From Burkholderia sp. IMCC1007 (lineage in GTDB: Bacteria > Pseudomonadota > Gammaproteobacteria > Burkholderiales > Burkholderiaceae), in NCBI RefSeq assembly GCF_027257875.1, contig NZ_JAPVQY010000068.1, positions 1 to 40,016 of the forward strand: DNA of 40,016 nucleotides, read 5' to 3'. The notes under the pieces are model-generated. The model did no database searches. It saw only the letters and a program-made list of their open reading frames with translations, and was not told the origin of the DNA. Below are positions 15,849 to 24,616 of the stretch, in pieces (the stretch's first letter is position 1; the number at the start of each line of letters is the position of its first letter). The position numbers were made by a program, and so were the translations under genes.

Positions 15849-16706
15849 ATGTCCGCTGCCGACGCTGCCCCGCCCAGTTCCTCTGATCTTACCCCGACCC
15901 CGACAATCCAGCTTGACGTGGATCGCGAGCGCCGTTTCGGCGGCATCGCGCGACTGTACGGCGCGCCCGCGCTCGCCGCGTTCGAGCGCGCACGCGTCGC
16001 CGTGATCGGGATCGGCGGCGTCGGTTCGTGGACGGCCGAAGCGCTCGCCCGCAGCGCGATCGGCACGCTGACGCTGATCGATCTCGACAACGTCGCCGAA
16101 AGCAACACGAACCGGCAGATCCACGCGCTCGACGGCAACTACGGCAAGCCGAAGGTCGACGCGATGGCCGAGCGGATCGCGCTGATCGATCCCGCCTGCC
16201 GCGTGAACCGGATTGAGGATTTCGCGGAACCCGACAATTTCGATGCGCTGCTGGGCGGTGGTTTCGACTACGTGATCGACGCGATCGACAGCGTGCGCAC
16301 GAAGGTCGCGCTGATCGCATGGTGCGTCGCGAAAGGGCAGCCGCTCGTCACGGTCGGCGGCGCGGGCGGCCAGCTCGACCCGACGCGCATCCGCATCGAC
16401 GATCTGGCGCTGACGATCCAGGATCCGCTGCTGTCGAAGGTGCGCGCGCAGTTGCGCAAGCAGCACGGCTTTCCGCGCGGGCCGAAGGCGCGCTTCAAGG
16501 TGAGCGCCGTGTATTCCGACGAGCCGCTGATCTATCCGGAAGCCGCGGCGTGCGACATCGAGGACGGCGCGGAGCCATCCACGGCCGCGCATGTCGCGGG
16601 GCTCAACTGTGCGGGGTTCGGTTCGAGCGTGTGCGTGACCGCGAGCTTCGGCTTCGCGGCCGCCGCGCATGCGCTGCGCGCGATCGCGGCGCGGGCCGCG
16701 GGCTGA
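15849..16706 (+). CDS. tcdA: tRNA threonylcarbamoyladenosine dehydratase
   Basis: 285 residues. E1/MoeB-ThiF-type ATP-dependent enzyme that cyclises t6A37 of ANN-decoding tRNAs to ct6A. Nucleotide-binding GIGGVGSWTAE is at 54-64. Also seen are RFGGIARLYG near 29-38, LTLIDLDNVAESNTNRQ, YVIDAIDSVRTKV and a late GLNCAGFGSSVCVTASFG. The zinc cysteines typical of ThiF/MoeB are absent, as expected for TcdA. ATG 15849 fits the family N-terminus, though the RBS is poor and the first 20 residues are low complexity. Divergent from pdxH. tsaE, needed to make the t6A substrate, is 5 kb away in the same window. Confidence 0.9.
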   Translation: MSAADAAPPSSSDLTPTPTIQLDVDRERRFGGIARLYGAPALAAFERARVAVIGIGGVGSWTAEALARSAIGTLTLIDLDNVAESNTNRQIHALDGNYGKPKVDAMAERIALIDPACRVNRIEDFAEPDNFDALLGGGFDYVIDAIDSVRTKVALIAWCVAKGQPLVTVGGAGGQLDPTRIRIDDLALTIQDPLLSKVRAQLRKQHGFPRGPKARFKVSAVYSDEPLIYPEAAACDIEDGAEPSTAAHVAGLNCAGFGSSVCVTASFGFAAAAHALRAIAARAAG

Positions 16707-16712
16707 GCGGCC

Positions 16713-16735
16713 GCGCGTCGAATCTTTCGACGCGC
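16713..16735. terminator. Perfect hairpin between convergent tcdA and cnoX-like gene
   Basis: gcgcgtcgaa (16713-16722), loop tct, ttcgacgcgc (16726-16735): a perfect 10-bp stem with a 3-nt loop, starting 6 nt after the tcdA stop. There is no T-run on either side, so intrinsic termination is uncertain; the position between converging genes suggests a terminator or RNA-stabilising role. Confidence 0.5.
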
Positions 16736-16814
16736 AGGAATGCTGCGGCGCGTCACGCGCGCCGCGTGCGATGTGGCGAGTCAGCCGGGCCGTTGCAGCC
16801 CGGCCGGCCGTGCG

Positions 16815-17663
16815 TCAGTTGAGCGCCATGCTCAGCTTGCGCCGCCATGCAGCGACGAGTTCGGGGCGATCGCCCGCCAGTTCGAACACCGAAATCATCG
16901 TGCGGCGGCCGAGATCGTCGCCGTACGCGCGGTCGCGCATCACGATTTCCAGCAATTGCTCGAGTGCGCCTTCGTAGTCCCGCCGTGCGATCAGGCTCTG
17001 CGCGAGGTCGAAGCGCGCTTCGAGATCGGCGGGGTTCGCGTCGATGCGGGCTTCGAGCGCGTCGGTCGGCGGCAGGTCGGCCGTCGCGTCGAGCGCGTCG
17101 AAACGGGTCTTGATCGCCTGGTAGCGCGGATCGCCGCCCTGCACGGTCTGCGGCGACAGGCGCTCGGCCTCGGCCCGCGCGAGGTCCACCTGGTTGTTCG
17201 CGAGCAGCAGCTCGATCAGGTCGAGCCGTGCTTCGTCGAAGCCCGGGTTCAGCGCGAGCGCCGCTTCGAGGTGTGTGACCGCATCGTCGTAGCGCGACTC
17301 GGCGATCGCGTATTGTGCGGCGCGGCGTTCGGCTTCGTCGGGCGCGGGCAGCAGCCGGTCGAGGAACGCACGCAACTGGCCTTCCGGCAGCACGCCGACG
17401 AACTGATCGACCGGGCGCCCGTCGGCGAACGCGATCACGTGCGGGATGCTGCGCGTCTGGAAGTGCGCGGCGAGCTCCTGGTTTTCGTCGACGTTCACCT
17501 TCACGAGCTTCCAGCGGCCTTCGTAGTCGGCTTCGAGCTTCTCGAGCAGCGGGCCGAGCGTCTTGCAGGGGCCGCACCACGGCGCCCAGAAGTCGACCAG
17601 CACGGGCGTATCCAGCGACGCCTCGATGACGTCTTTCTCGAAAGTGGCAAGCGTGGTGTCCAT
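16815..17663 (-). CDS. cnoX: Thioredoxin-TPR co-chaperone (CnoX/YbbN family)
   Basis: 282 residues. A thioredoxin domain (about 1-110) with an intact WCGPC active site (C30, C33) is followed by tetratricopeptide-like helices (about 115-280, motifs such as YDDAVTHLEAALALNPGFDEAR). This is the CnoX/YbbN architecture; E. coli CnoX acts as a holdase and redox partner of GroEL and DnaK under oxidative chlorine stress. E. coli has lost the redox motif (SQHC). Here CGPC is kept, so disulfide reduction is likely possible. ATG 17663 follows a purine-rich gaacgaca stretch. It is 52 nt downstream of the pirin gene on the same strand. Confidence 0.85.
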   Translation of the reverse strand: MDTTLATFEKDVIEASLDTPVLVDFWAPWCGPCKTLGPLLEKLEADYEGRWKLVKVNVDENQELAAHFQTRSIPHVIAFADGRPVDQFVGVLPEGQLRAFLDRLLPAPDEAERRAAQYAIAESRYDDAVTHLEAALALNPGFDEARLDLIELLLANNQVDLARAEAERLSPQTVQGGDPRYQAIKTRFDALDATADLPPTDALEARIDANPADLEARFDLAQSLIARRDYEGALEQLLEIVMRDRAYGDDLGRRTMISVFELAGDRPELVAAWRRKLSMALN

Positions 17664-17715
17664 GTCGTTCTCTTCCGTTCGAATGTCGTCAGGATGGGGG
17701 CAGCACGCCCCTTTT

Positions 17716-18597
<882 letters not shown>

Positions 18598-18837
18598 GGC
18601 GGGTCTCGTGAGGGCGCGGGGATGCCGGTCATTGTACTGGCCGCGCGGCACCCACGCGCAACGGTGCGGCGCACGCGTGGGCCGGCGAGCGCGGCCCGCG
18701 CGGCGATCGTCGGATTGCTGCGCCGCCACGCGTGCAGCCGATTCCATGCGCGCGGTGCAGGTATCGGGCGGCCCGCGCGGCGAAACCCGGTAGACTGGCC
18801 GGCTTCAAACGAGCATTCGATGATCGAGGAGACGCCG

Positions 18838-19719
18838 ATGATGGCCCCGAAGGACTTGCTGCTCGCGCTGATCGTGATCCTCGCGTGGGGCGTGAACTTC
18901 GTCGTGATCAAGGTCGGCCTGCACGGCATGCCGCCGATGCTGCTCGGCGCGCTGCGCTTCACGCTCGCCGCGGTGCCCGCGGTGTTCTTCGTGCGCCGCC
19001 CGCAGATTCCGTGGCGCATGCTGATCCTGTACGGCGCGACGATCCAGCTCGGCCAGTTCGTGTTCCTGTTCACCGGCATGTACGTCGGCATGCCGGCCGG
19101 CCTCGCGTCGCTCGTGCTGCAGTCGCAGGCGTTCTTCACGCTCGTGTTCGCGATGCTGTTCCTCGGCGAGCGGCTGCGCGTGCGGAACCTGCTCGGCCTC
19201 GCGATCGCCGCGGCCGGGCTCGTCGTGATCGCGGTGCAGGGCGATGGCGCGATGACGCTCGCGGGCTTCCTGCTGACCCTCTGCTCGGCCGCGATGTGGG
19301 CGTTCGGCAATATCGTCACGAAGAAGGTCGGCCGTGCGAACCTCGTGTCGCTCGTCGTGTGGGCAAGCCTCGTGCCGCCGGTACCGTTCTTCCTGCTGTC
19401 GCTGTGGTTCGAAGGGCCGCGGCGGATCGAAGCCGCGCTCGTCGGCCTGAACGGCGCGTCGATCTTCGCGGTCGTCTATCTCGCGTTCGTCGCGACGCTC
19501 GTCGGCTACGGCTTGTGGAGCCGGCTGATGTCGCGCTATCCGGCCGCGCAGGTCGCGCAATTCTCGCTGCTGGTGCCGATCGTCGGGCTCGCGTCGTCGG
19601 CGCTGTTTCTCGACGAACACCTGACGCGCGCGCAACTGATCGGCGCCGCGCTCGTGATGGGCGGGCTCGCGGTGAACGTGTTCGGCGGGAAGCTGATGCG
19701 CCGTTTCGCGGCGTCGTGA
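18838..19719 (+). CDS. EamA/DMT-family transporter
   Basis: 293 residues with ten predicted membrane segments in two EamA repeats (about 6-135 and 145-285). The first repeat opens LLLALIVILAWGVNFVVIKVG and the second SAAMWAFGNIVTKKVG. Both end in conserved Glu/Asp-containing loops (FLGERLR, FLDEHLT), typical of the family. Closest in style to the E. coli O-acetylserine/cysteine exporter EamA, so metabolite export from the cytoplasm is likely. Start 18838 is chosen because gaggag (18826-18831) is 6 nt upstream. An adjacent ATG at 18841 and one at 18820 are alternatives. Substrate not determinable. Confidence 0.85.
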   Translation: MMAPKDLLLALIVILAWGVNFVVIKVGLHGMPPMLLGALRFTLAAVPAVFFVRRPQIPWRMLILYGATIQLGQFVFLFTGMYVGMPAGLASLVLQSQAFFTLVFAMLFLGERLRVRNLLGLAIAAAGLVVIAVQGDGAMTLAGFLLTLCSAAMWAFGNIVTKKVGRANLVSLVVWASLVPPVPFFLLSLWFEGPRRIEAALVGLNGASIFAVVYLAFVATLVGYGLWSRLMSRYPAAQVAQFSLLVPIVGLASSALFLDEHLTRAQLIGAALVMGGLAVNVFGGKLMRRFAAS

Positions 19720-19764
19720 CGCGCCGGCACGCAGCGCGTGCCGGCGGCGGGGGAAGGCTGGCCG

Positions 19765-21297
19765 TCAGGCCATCCGGTTCTTCGCGAGCGGCGGATTCGC
19801 GGCGAAATAACGCTTGATGCCGCGGAAGATCGCGTCGGCCATCTGGTCGCGATAGCTGTCGTCGTTCAGCCGGCTTTCCTCTTCCGGATTGCTGATGAAC
19901 GCAGTCTCGACGAGGATCGACGGAATGTCCGGCGCCTTCAGCACCGCGAACCCGGCCTGCTCGACCGAGCCCTTGTGCAGCTTGTTGATGCCGCCGACTT
20001 CCTTCAGCACGTAGCCGCCGTAGCGCAGCGAGTCGCGGATCTGCGCGGTGGTGGACATGTCGAACAGCGCGCGGCTGACGGCCGCGTCCTGTGTCTTGAT
20101 GTTGATGCCGCCGATCAGGTCGGACGAGTTCTCCTTGTTCGCGAGCCAGCGCGCCGCGGCGCTCGACGCACCGTGGTCGGACAGCGCGAACACCGACGAG
20201 CCGCGCGCGGACGGCGTCGTGAACGCGTCCGCATGGATCGACACGAACAGATCCGCGCCGACGCGGCGCGCCTTCTGCACGCGCACGTTCAGCGGCACGA
20301 AGAAGTCGGCGTCGCGCGTCATCATCGCGCGCATGTTCGGCGCGCCGTCGATCTTCGCACGCAGCTTCTTCGCGATGTCGAGCGCGATGTGCTTCTCGTA
20401 CGTGCCGCCGCCGCCGATCGCACCTGGATCCTCGCCGCCGTGGCCCGGATCGATCGCGACCGTCAGCAGGCGCACGGTGCCGCCCTTGCCGGATTTCGGC
20501 GCGGTGAACTTGTAGGCATCGGTGTCGTCGTCGCCGTCGTCGCGGCGCGCGATGACGGGCGGCGGCTTGACGGCCGGCTTCGCGGGCGCCGCAGGCGTGG
20601 CGGCGGCCGGCGGCGTGCGCGGCGTGGCCGGCGTGTTCTGCGCGAAACGCTGGAAGAACGCGTCGCTGTTGTCGTTGCCCGCTACGGGCGGCGGGGGCGT
20701 GCCCGGGCCGGCCAGCGTGGACGGCGGCTGCATCTGCTGCGCGCGCGCGGTGTCGTTGAGCGCCTGTTCCTTGCGTTCCGTCTGCGCGATCAGGTCGGAC
20801 AGCGGATCGGGCGCGACGGCCGGATACAGGTCGAACACGAGCCGGTACTTGTAGGTGCCCACCGGCGGCAGCGTGAACACCTGCGGCTTCACCGAACCCT
20901 TCAGGTCGAACACCATCCGCACGACGTGCGGCTGATACTGGCCGACGCGCACCGACTGGATCTGTGGATCGTTCGGCGCGATCTTCGACACGAGGTCGCG
21001 CAGTGCCTGATCGAGATCGAGGCCGCTCAGGTCGACGACGAGCCGGTCGGGGCCCTGCAACAGGTGTTGGCTGTTCTGCAGTGGTTGATCGGATTCGATC
21101 GTGACGCGCGTGTAATCGCGTGCGGGCCACACACGCACGCCGAGCACCGACGACGCATGCGCGAGCCGCGGCGCGACGAGACCGAGCACCAGCGACGACG
21201 CGCCCGCGCGCAGGATCTGACGGCGCCGCCAGTTGTGCGTCGCGGTGGCCGCCGATTCGATCGAGCGGAACGGTTTGATCAACATCTTTCGAGACAT
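19765..21297 (-). CDS. amiC: N-acetylmuramoyl-L-alanine amidase, Tat-exported
   Basis: 510 residues. Periplasmic Zn amidase that removes peptide stems from peptidoglycan at the division septum. N-terminal twin-arginine signal NWRRRQILRAGASS (22-35) with a likely cleavage after AHA (about 48), an AMIN domain (about 52-160), a long Pro/Ala/Gln linker (about 170-275), then Amidase_3 (about 280-500). The amidase has AIDPGHGGEDPGA, TYEKHIALDIA, LFVSIHADAF and a final SILVETAFISNPEEE with the catalytic Glu. ATG 21297 has agga 5-8 nt upstream and overlaps tsaE by 19 nt; ATG 21285 is also possible. The tsaE-ami pairing matches E. coli yjeE-amiB. Confidence 0.95.
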   Translation of the reverse strand: MSRKMLIKPFRSIESAATATHNWRRRQILRAGASSLVLGLVAPRLAHASSVLGVRVWPARDYTRVTIESDQPLQNSQHLLQGPDRLVVDLSGLDLDQALRDLVSKIAPNDPQIQSVRVGQYQPHVVRMVFDLKGSVKPQVFTLPPVGTYKYRLVFDLYPAVAPDPLSDLIAQTERKEQALNDTARAQQMQPPSTLAGPGTPPPPVAGNDNSDAFFQRFAQNTPATPRTPPAAATPAAPAKPAVKPPPVIARRDDGDDDTDAYKFTAPKSGKGGTVRLLTVAIDPGHGGEDPGAIGGGGTYEKHIALDIAKKLRAKIDGAPNMRAMMTRDADFFVPLNVRVQKARRVGADLFVSIHADAFTTPSARGSSVFALSDHGASSAAARWLANKENSSDLIGGINIKTQDAAVSRALFDMSTTAQIRDSLRYGGYVLKEVGGINKLHKGSVEQAGFAVLKAPDIPSILVETAFISNPEEESRLNDDSYRDQMADAIFRGIKRYFAANPPLAKNRMA

Positions 21298-21830
21298 GCC
21301 TTTCCTGAAGCGCTGTACGCCCGCATGGTGAGGGCGCGGCCGTCGCCATCCACGTCGAGCGAGAAAACCAGATCGGGCACGCCGAGCAGTGTGCCCGCCT
21401 GTTGCGGCCATTCGACGAGACAGATCGCGCTGGAATTGAAATATTCGCGAAAGCCCGCGTCGGACCATTCGGCCGGATCGTTGAATCGATACAGATCGAA
21501 GTGATAGACCTCAAGTTCCCCGTCGTCGCGCGCGAATGCGTACGGTTCGACGAGCGTGTAGGTCGGGCTGCGTACGCGCCCGGTGTGGCCGAGGCCGCGC
21601 AGGAGCGCGCGCACGACGGTCGTCTTGCCCGCGCCGAGATCGCCGACCAGCTGGATCTGCAGCCCGTTGAACGCATGGGCGTGGGCGAGTTCGCTGCGCG
21701 CCGCGTCGAGTGCGTGCGCGAAACGGGCGCCGAAGGCCTCGGTCGCCGCTTCGTCGGCGAGTGCGATCACGCGCTCCGCGAGCGGGGCGGGCAGCGTGTC
21801 TGCATGAGGCGTATGGGGCGTGGCTGGCAT
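21279..21830 (-). CDS. tsaE: tRNA t6A37 biosynthesis ATPase TsaE
   Basis: 183 residues. Small P-loop ATPase that drives turnover of the TsaBD complex forming N6-threonylcarbamoyladenosine in tRNA. Walker A GDLGAGKTT is at 63-71, followed by the family segments RGLG, VRSPTYTLVEPY, YHFDLYRF and a C-terminal CLVEWPQQAG. Start ATG 21830 leaves only 17 nt to the divergent queG start. The first ~20 residues are a poorly conserved Pro/His-rich tail, so a later start cannot be excluded. Overlaps amiC by 19 nt, implying translational coupling. Confidence 0.95.
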   Translation of the reverse strand: MPATPHTPHADTLPAPLAERVIALADEAATEAFGARFAHALDAARSELAHAHAFNGLQIQLVGDLGAGKTTVVRALLRGLGHTGRVRSPTYTLVEPYAFARDDGELEVYHFDLYRFNDPAEWSDAGFREYFNSSAICLVEWPQQAGTLLGVPDLVFSLDVDGDGRALTMRAYSASGKACLERC

Positions 21831-21835
21831 TCTCG

Positions 21836-21841
21836 TAAAAT
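21836..21841 (+). promoter_or_regulatory. -10 box immediately before queG
   Basis: TAAAAT ends 6 nt before the queG ATG. Transcription normally begins about 7 nt after a -10 box, which would place +1 at or near the A of the start codon. No good -35 is visible. Predicted leaderless or nearly leaderless mRNA; inference. Confidence 0.35.
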
Positions 21842-21847
21842 AGTGCG

Positions 21848-23083
21848 ATGAACCGATTACCGGAACTCGCCGCATCCGACAGGCCTTCGACTCGTGCCGA
21901 AGGCGCGGCGCCGTGCGCGCTCGATGATGCGGCGTTGACTGCGCTCGCCGCTCGCATCAGGGCGTGGGGGCGCGAATTGGGTTTCGGGGCGATCGGCATC
22001 AGCGATACCGATCTCTCGGATACCGAAGCAGGCCTCGCCGCCTGGCTGGAAGCCGGGTACCACGGCGAAATGGATTATATGGCGAAACACGGAATGAAAC
22101 GCGCGCGGCCGGCCGAACTTGTGGCCGGTACGCGACGCGTGATCTCCGCGCGGCTCGCCTATTTGCCGGCCGAAACGCTCGCCGCCGACGCGCCCGATGC
22201 GCGATCCGGCACGCTCGCGCCGCACGACTGGCGTGCACGCGAGCGCGCGCGGCTCGACGATCCGCAGGCGGCCGTCGTGTCGATCTATGCGCGCGGCCGC
22301 GACTATCACAAGGTGCTGCGCAACCGGCTGCAGACGCTCGCGGAGCGCATCGAGCGCGAGATCGGCGCGTTCGGCTATCGCGTGTTCACCGATTCGGCGC
22401 CGGTGCTCGAGGTCGAACTCGCGCAGAAGGCGGGTGTCGGCTGGCGCGGCAAGCACACGCTGTTGCTGCAGCGCGACGCCGGTTCGCTGTTCTTCCTCGG
22501 CGAGATCTACGTCGACGTGCCGCTGCCGACCGACGCGCACACGGCGCCCGACACCGCGCCCGAGACGCCCGGCGCGCACTGCGGCAGCTGCACGCGCTGC
22601 ATCGGCGCGTGTCCGACCGGCGCGATCGTCGAGCCGTATCGCGTCGATGCGCGCCGCTGCATCTCGTATCTGACGATCGAATTGAAAGGCAGCATCCCCG
22701 AGCCGCTGCGGCCGCTGATCGGCAATCGCGTGTACGGCTGCGATGACTGTCAGCTCGTGTGCCCGTGGAACAAGTTCGCGCAGGCCGCGCCCGTCGCCGA
22801 TTTCGACGTGCGGCACGGGCTCGATCGCGCGACGCTCGTCGAGCTGTTCGAGTGGGATGCCGACACCTTCGATACGCGGATGCAAGGCAGCGCCATCCGC
22901 CGCATCGGTTATGAAAGCTGGCTGCGCAATCTCGCGGTCGGGCTCGGCAATGCGCTGCGCGCGCCGGCGGATCGGCTCGCATCGGACGCGCGCGACGCGA
23001 TCGTCGCCGCGCTGCGGGCCCGTGCCGACGACCCGTCGCCCGTCGTGCGCGAGCATGTCGAATGGGCGCTGCGTGCCGCATGA
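21848..23083 (+). CDS. queG: Epoxyqueuosine reductase
   Basis: 411 residues. Cobalamin- and Fe-S-dependent enzyme that performs the last step of queuosine synthesis in tRNA. Two [4Fe-4S] motifs are complete: C245, C248, C251, C255 in CGSCTRCIGACPTG, and C271, C298, C301, C305 around YGCDDCQLVCPWN. The cobalamin-domain pattern YHKVLRNRLQ and the conserved TDSAPVLEVELAQKAG with the catalytic Asp (about 182) are present, as is GWRGKHTLLL. The C-terminus carries HEAT-like helices. ATG 21848 begins the frame; an N-terminal extension of about 25 residues is variable. The RBS is absent or weak. Confidence 0.95.
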   Translation: MNRLPELAASDRPSTRAEGAAPCALDDAALTALAARIRAWGRELGFGAIGISDTDLSDTEAGLAAWLEAGYHGEMDYMAKHGMKRARPAELVAGTRRVISARLAYLPAETLAADAPDARSGTLAPHDWRARERARLDDPQAAVVSIYARGRDYHKVLRNRLQTLAERIEREIGAFGYRVFTDSAPVLEVELAQKAGVGWRGKHTLLLQRDAGSLFFLGEIYVDVPLPTDAHTAPDTAPETPGAHCGSCTRCIGACPTGAIVEPYRVDARRCISYLTIELKGSIPEPLRPLIGNRVYGCDDCQLVCPWNKFAQAAPVADFDVRHGLDRATLVELFEWDADTFDTRMQGSAIRRIGYESWLRNLAVGLGNALRAPADRLASDARDAIVAALRARADDPSPVVREHVEWALRAA

Positions 23084-23146
23084 AGACGGCGTAAAGTGTC
23101 GGCGGCGCGCGGCGGCGCCGCATGTGTCACAGGTGAGGAGAGGGTC

Positions 23147-23614
23147 ATGTTCAACGCAGTCATCGACGCACCGTTCGGCAAGGTCGGGATTCGCACCGAT
23201 GCCGCGGTGGTGCGCGAGATCGTCTATCTGCCCGAGTCGATGAAGTCGGTCGATCCGGACTCGCCGCTCGCGAAGCGCGCGGTCCAGCAGATCGAACGTT
23301 ATTTCGAGCGTGCGTCGGCGCGCTTCGACCTGCCGCTCGCGGAAGTCGGCAGCGCGTTCCAGCATCGCGTGTGGGACGTGATCAGCGACATTCCGCCGGG
23401 CACGGTGCTGACCTACGGGCAGGTCGCGAAGCGCATCGGCAGCGCGCCGCGCGCGGTCGGCCAGGCGTGCGGCGCGAACTATTTTCCGCTCGTGATTCCT
23501 TGCCATCGCGTCGTCGCGGCGGGCGGCCTCGGCGGCTTCGCGAATCACGACGACGACGGCTATTACCAGAAAGTGAAGCGCTGGCTGCTGGCGCACGAAG
23601 GCGTGCCGTACTGA
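23147..23614 (+). CDS. ogt: Methylated-DNA--[protein]-cysteine S-methyltransferase
   Basis: 155 residues. Suicide repair protein that takes the alkyl group from O6-alkylguanine (and O4-alkylthymine) onto its own cysteine. Active site PCHRV with C119, arginine finger in RAVGQA (R102), helix-turn-helix region TYGQVAKRIGS. The usual NPxP before the active site reads NYFP here. A strong RBS (gaggagaggg, ending 2 nt before ATG) fixes the start at 23147. The stop overlaps the start of xerD (ATGA). 63 nt separate it from queG, so queG-ogt-xerD may be one operon. Confidence 0.92.
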   Translation: MFNAVIDAPFGKVGIRTDAAVVREIVYLPESMKSVDPDSPLAKRAVQQIERYFERASARFDLPLAEVGSAFQHRVWDVISDIPPGTVLTYGQVAKRIGSAPRAVGQACGANYFPLVIPCHRVVAAGGLGGFANHDDDGYYQKVKRWLLAHEGVPY

Positions 23615-24570
23615 TGAGCGAACCGCTGCTTTCCCCCGACGCAGGCGCGGGCGACGACGCGGCCGCGGCATCGCCCGCGCTGCTGGCGAGCCGCGCGTCG
23701 ATCGACGTGTTCTGCGATGCGCTGTGGCTCGAGCACGGGCTCGCGCGCAATACGCTCGACGCGTACCGACGCGATCTGATCCTGTTTTCCCAATGGCTTG
23801 CCGCGACGCACGACGTGCCGCTCGATGCGGCCGACGAAGGGATGGTGACCGGCTATATCTCCGCGCGCAGCGACGGCAAGGCGACGTCGTCGAACCGCCG
23901 TTTGTCGGTGTTCCGTCGCTATTACGGCTGGGCCGTGCGCGAACATCATGCGAGCGCCGATCCGACGCTGCGGATCACGTCGGCGAAGCAGGCCGCGCGC
24001 TTTCCGTCGACGTTGTCCGAGGCGCAGGTGGAGGCGCTGCTCGGCGCGCCCGACATCGGCACGCCGCTCGGGCTGCGCGATCGCACGATGCTCGAGCTGA
24101 TGTACGCGAGCGGGCTGCGCGTGAGCGAGCTCGTCACGCTGAAGACGGTCGAGGTCGGCCTCAACGAGGGCGTCGTGCGCGTGATGGGCAAGGGCTCGAA
24201 GGAGCGGCTCGTGCCGTTCGGCGAAGTCGCGCACGGCTGGATCGAGCGCTACCTGCGCGACGCGCGGCCGGCGCTGCTCGGTGCGCGCGCGGCCGACGCA
24301 CTGTTCGTGACCGCGCGCGGCGACGGGATGACGCGCCAGCAGTTCTGGAACATCATCAAGCGCCATGCGCAGCGCGCCGACGTGCGTGCGCACCTGTCGC
24401 CGCACACGTTGCGCCACGCGTTCGCGACGCACCTGCTGAACCACGGTGCCGACCTGCGCGTCGTGCAGTTGCTGCTGGGCCACAGCGACATCTCGACCAC
24501 GCAGATCTACACGCACGTCGCGCGCGAGCGGCTCAGGACGCTGCACGCGCAACACCATCCGCGCGGCTGA
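23614..24570 (+). CDS. xerD: Site-specific tyrosine recombinase XerD
   Basis: 318 residues. With XerC it resolves chromosome dimers at dif. All catalytic residues are present: R169 (ASGLRVSELV), K193 (MGKGSKERL), H264 and R267 (SPHTLRHAFATHLL), H290 (LLGHSDIST) and nucleophile Y299 (TQIYTH). The N-terminal SAM-like core-binding domain spans about 28-115. It carries a 25-residue Ala/Asp-rich tail before the domain that E. coli XerD lacks. ATG 23614 overlaps the ogt stop by ATGA. The LLNHGADLRVVQLLLGHSDIS region matches XerD better than XerC. It is the housekeeping enzyme, not a sign of an integrated element. Confidence 0.93.
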   Translation: MSEPLLSPDAGAGDDAAAASPALLASRASIDVFCDALWLEHGLARNTLDAYRRDLILFSQWLAATHDVPLDAADEGMVTGYISARSDGKATSSNRRLSVFRRYYGWAVREHHASADPTLRITSAKQAARFPSTLSEAQVEALLGAPDIGTPLGLRDRTMLELMYASGLRVSELVTLKTVEVGLNEGVVRVMGKGSKERLVPFGEVAHGWIERYLRDARPALLGARAADALFVTARGDGMTRQQFWNIIKRHAQRADVRAHLSPHTLRHAFATHLLNHGADLRVVQLLLGHSDISTTQIYTHVARERLRTLHAQHHPRG

Positions 24571-24616
24571 TCCGCTGCGTGTCGGGCGATTCGCGCGCGG
24601 GTACGCAAGTTGCGCG

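Noticed and set aside
23614..24570. Tyrosine recombinase as a sign of an integrated element
   Set aside because: Sequence and context (coupled to ogt) fit chromosomal XerD; no attachment-site duplications or phage genes nearby.
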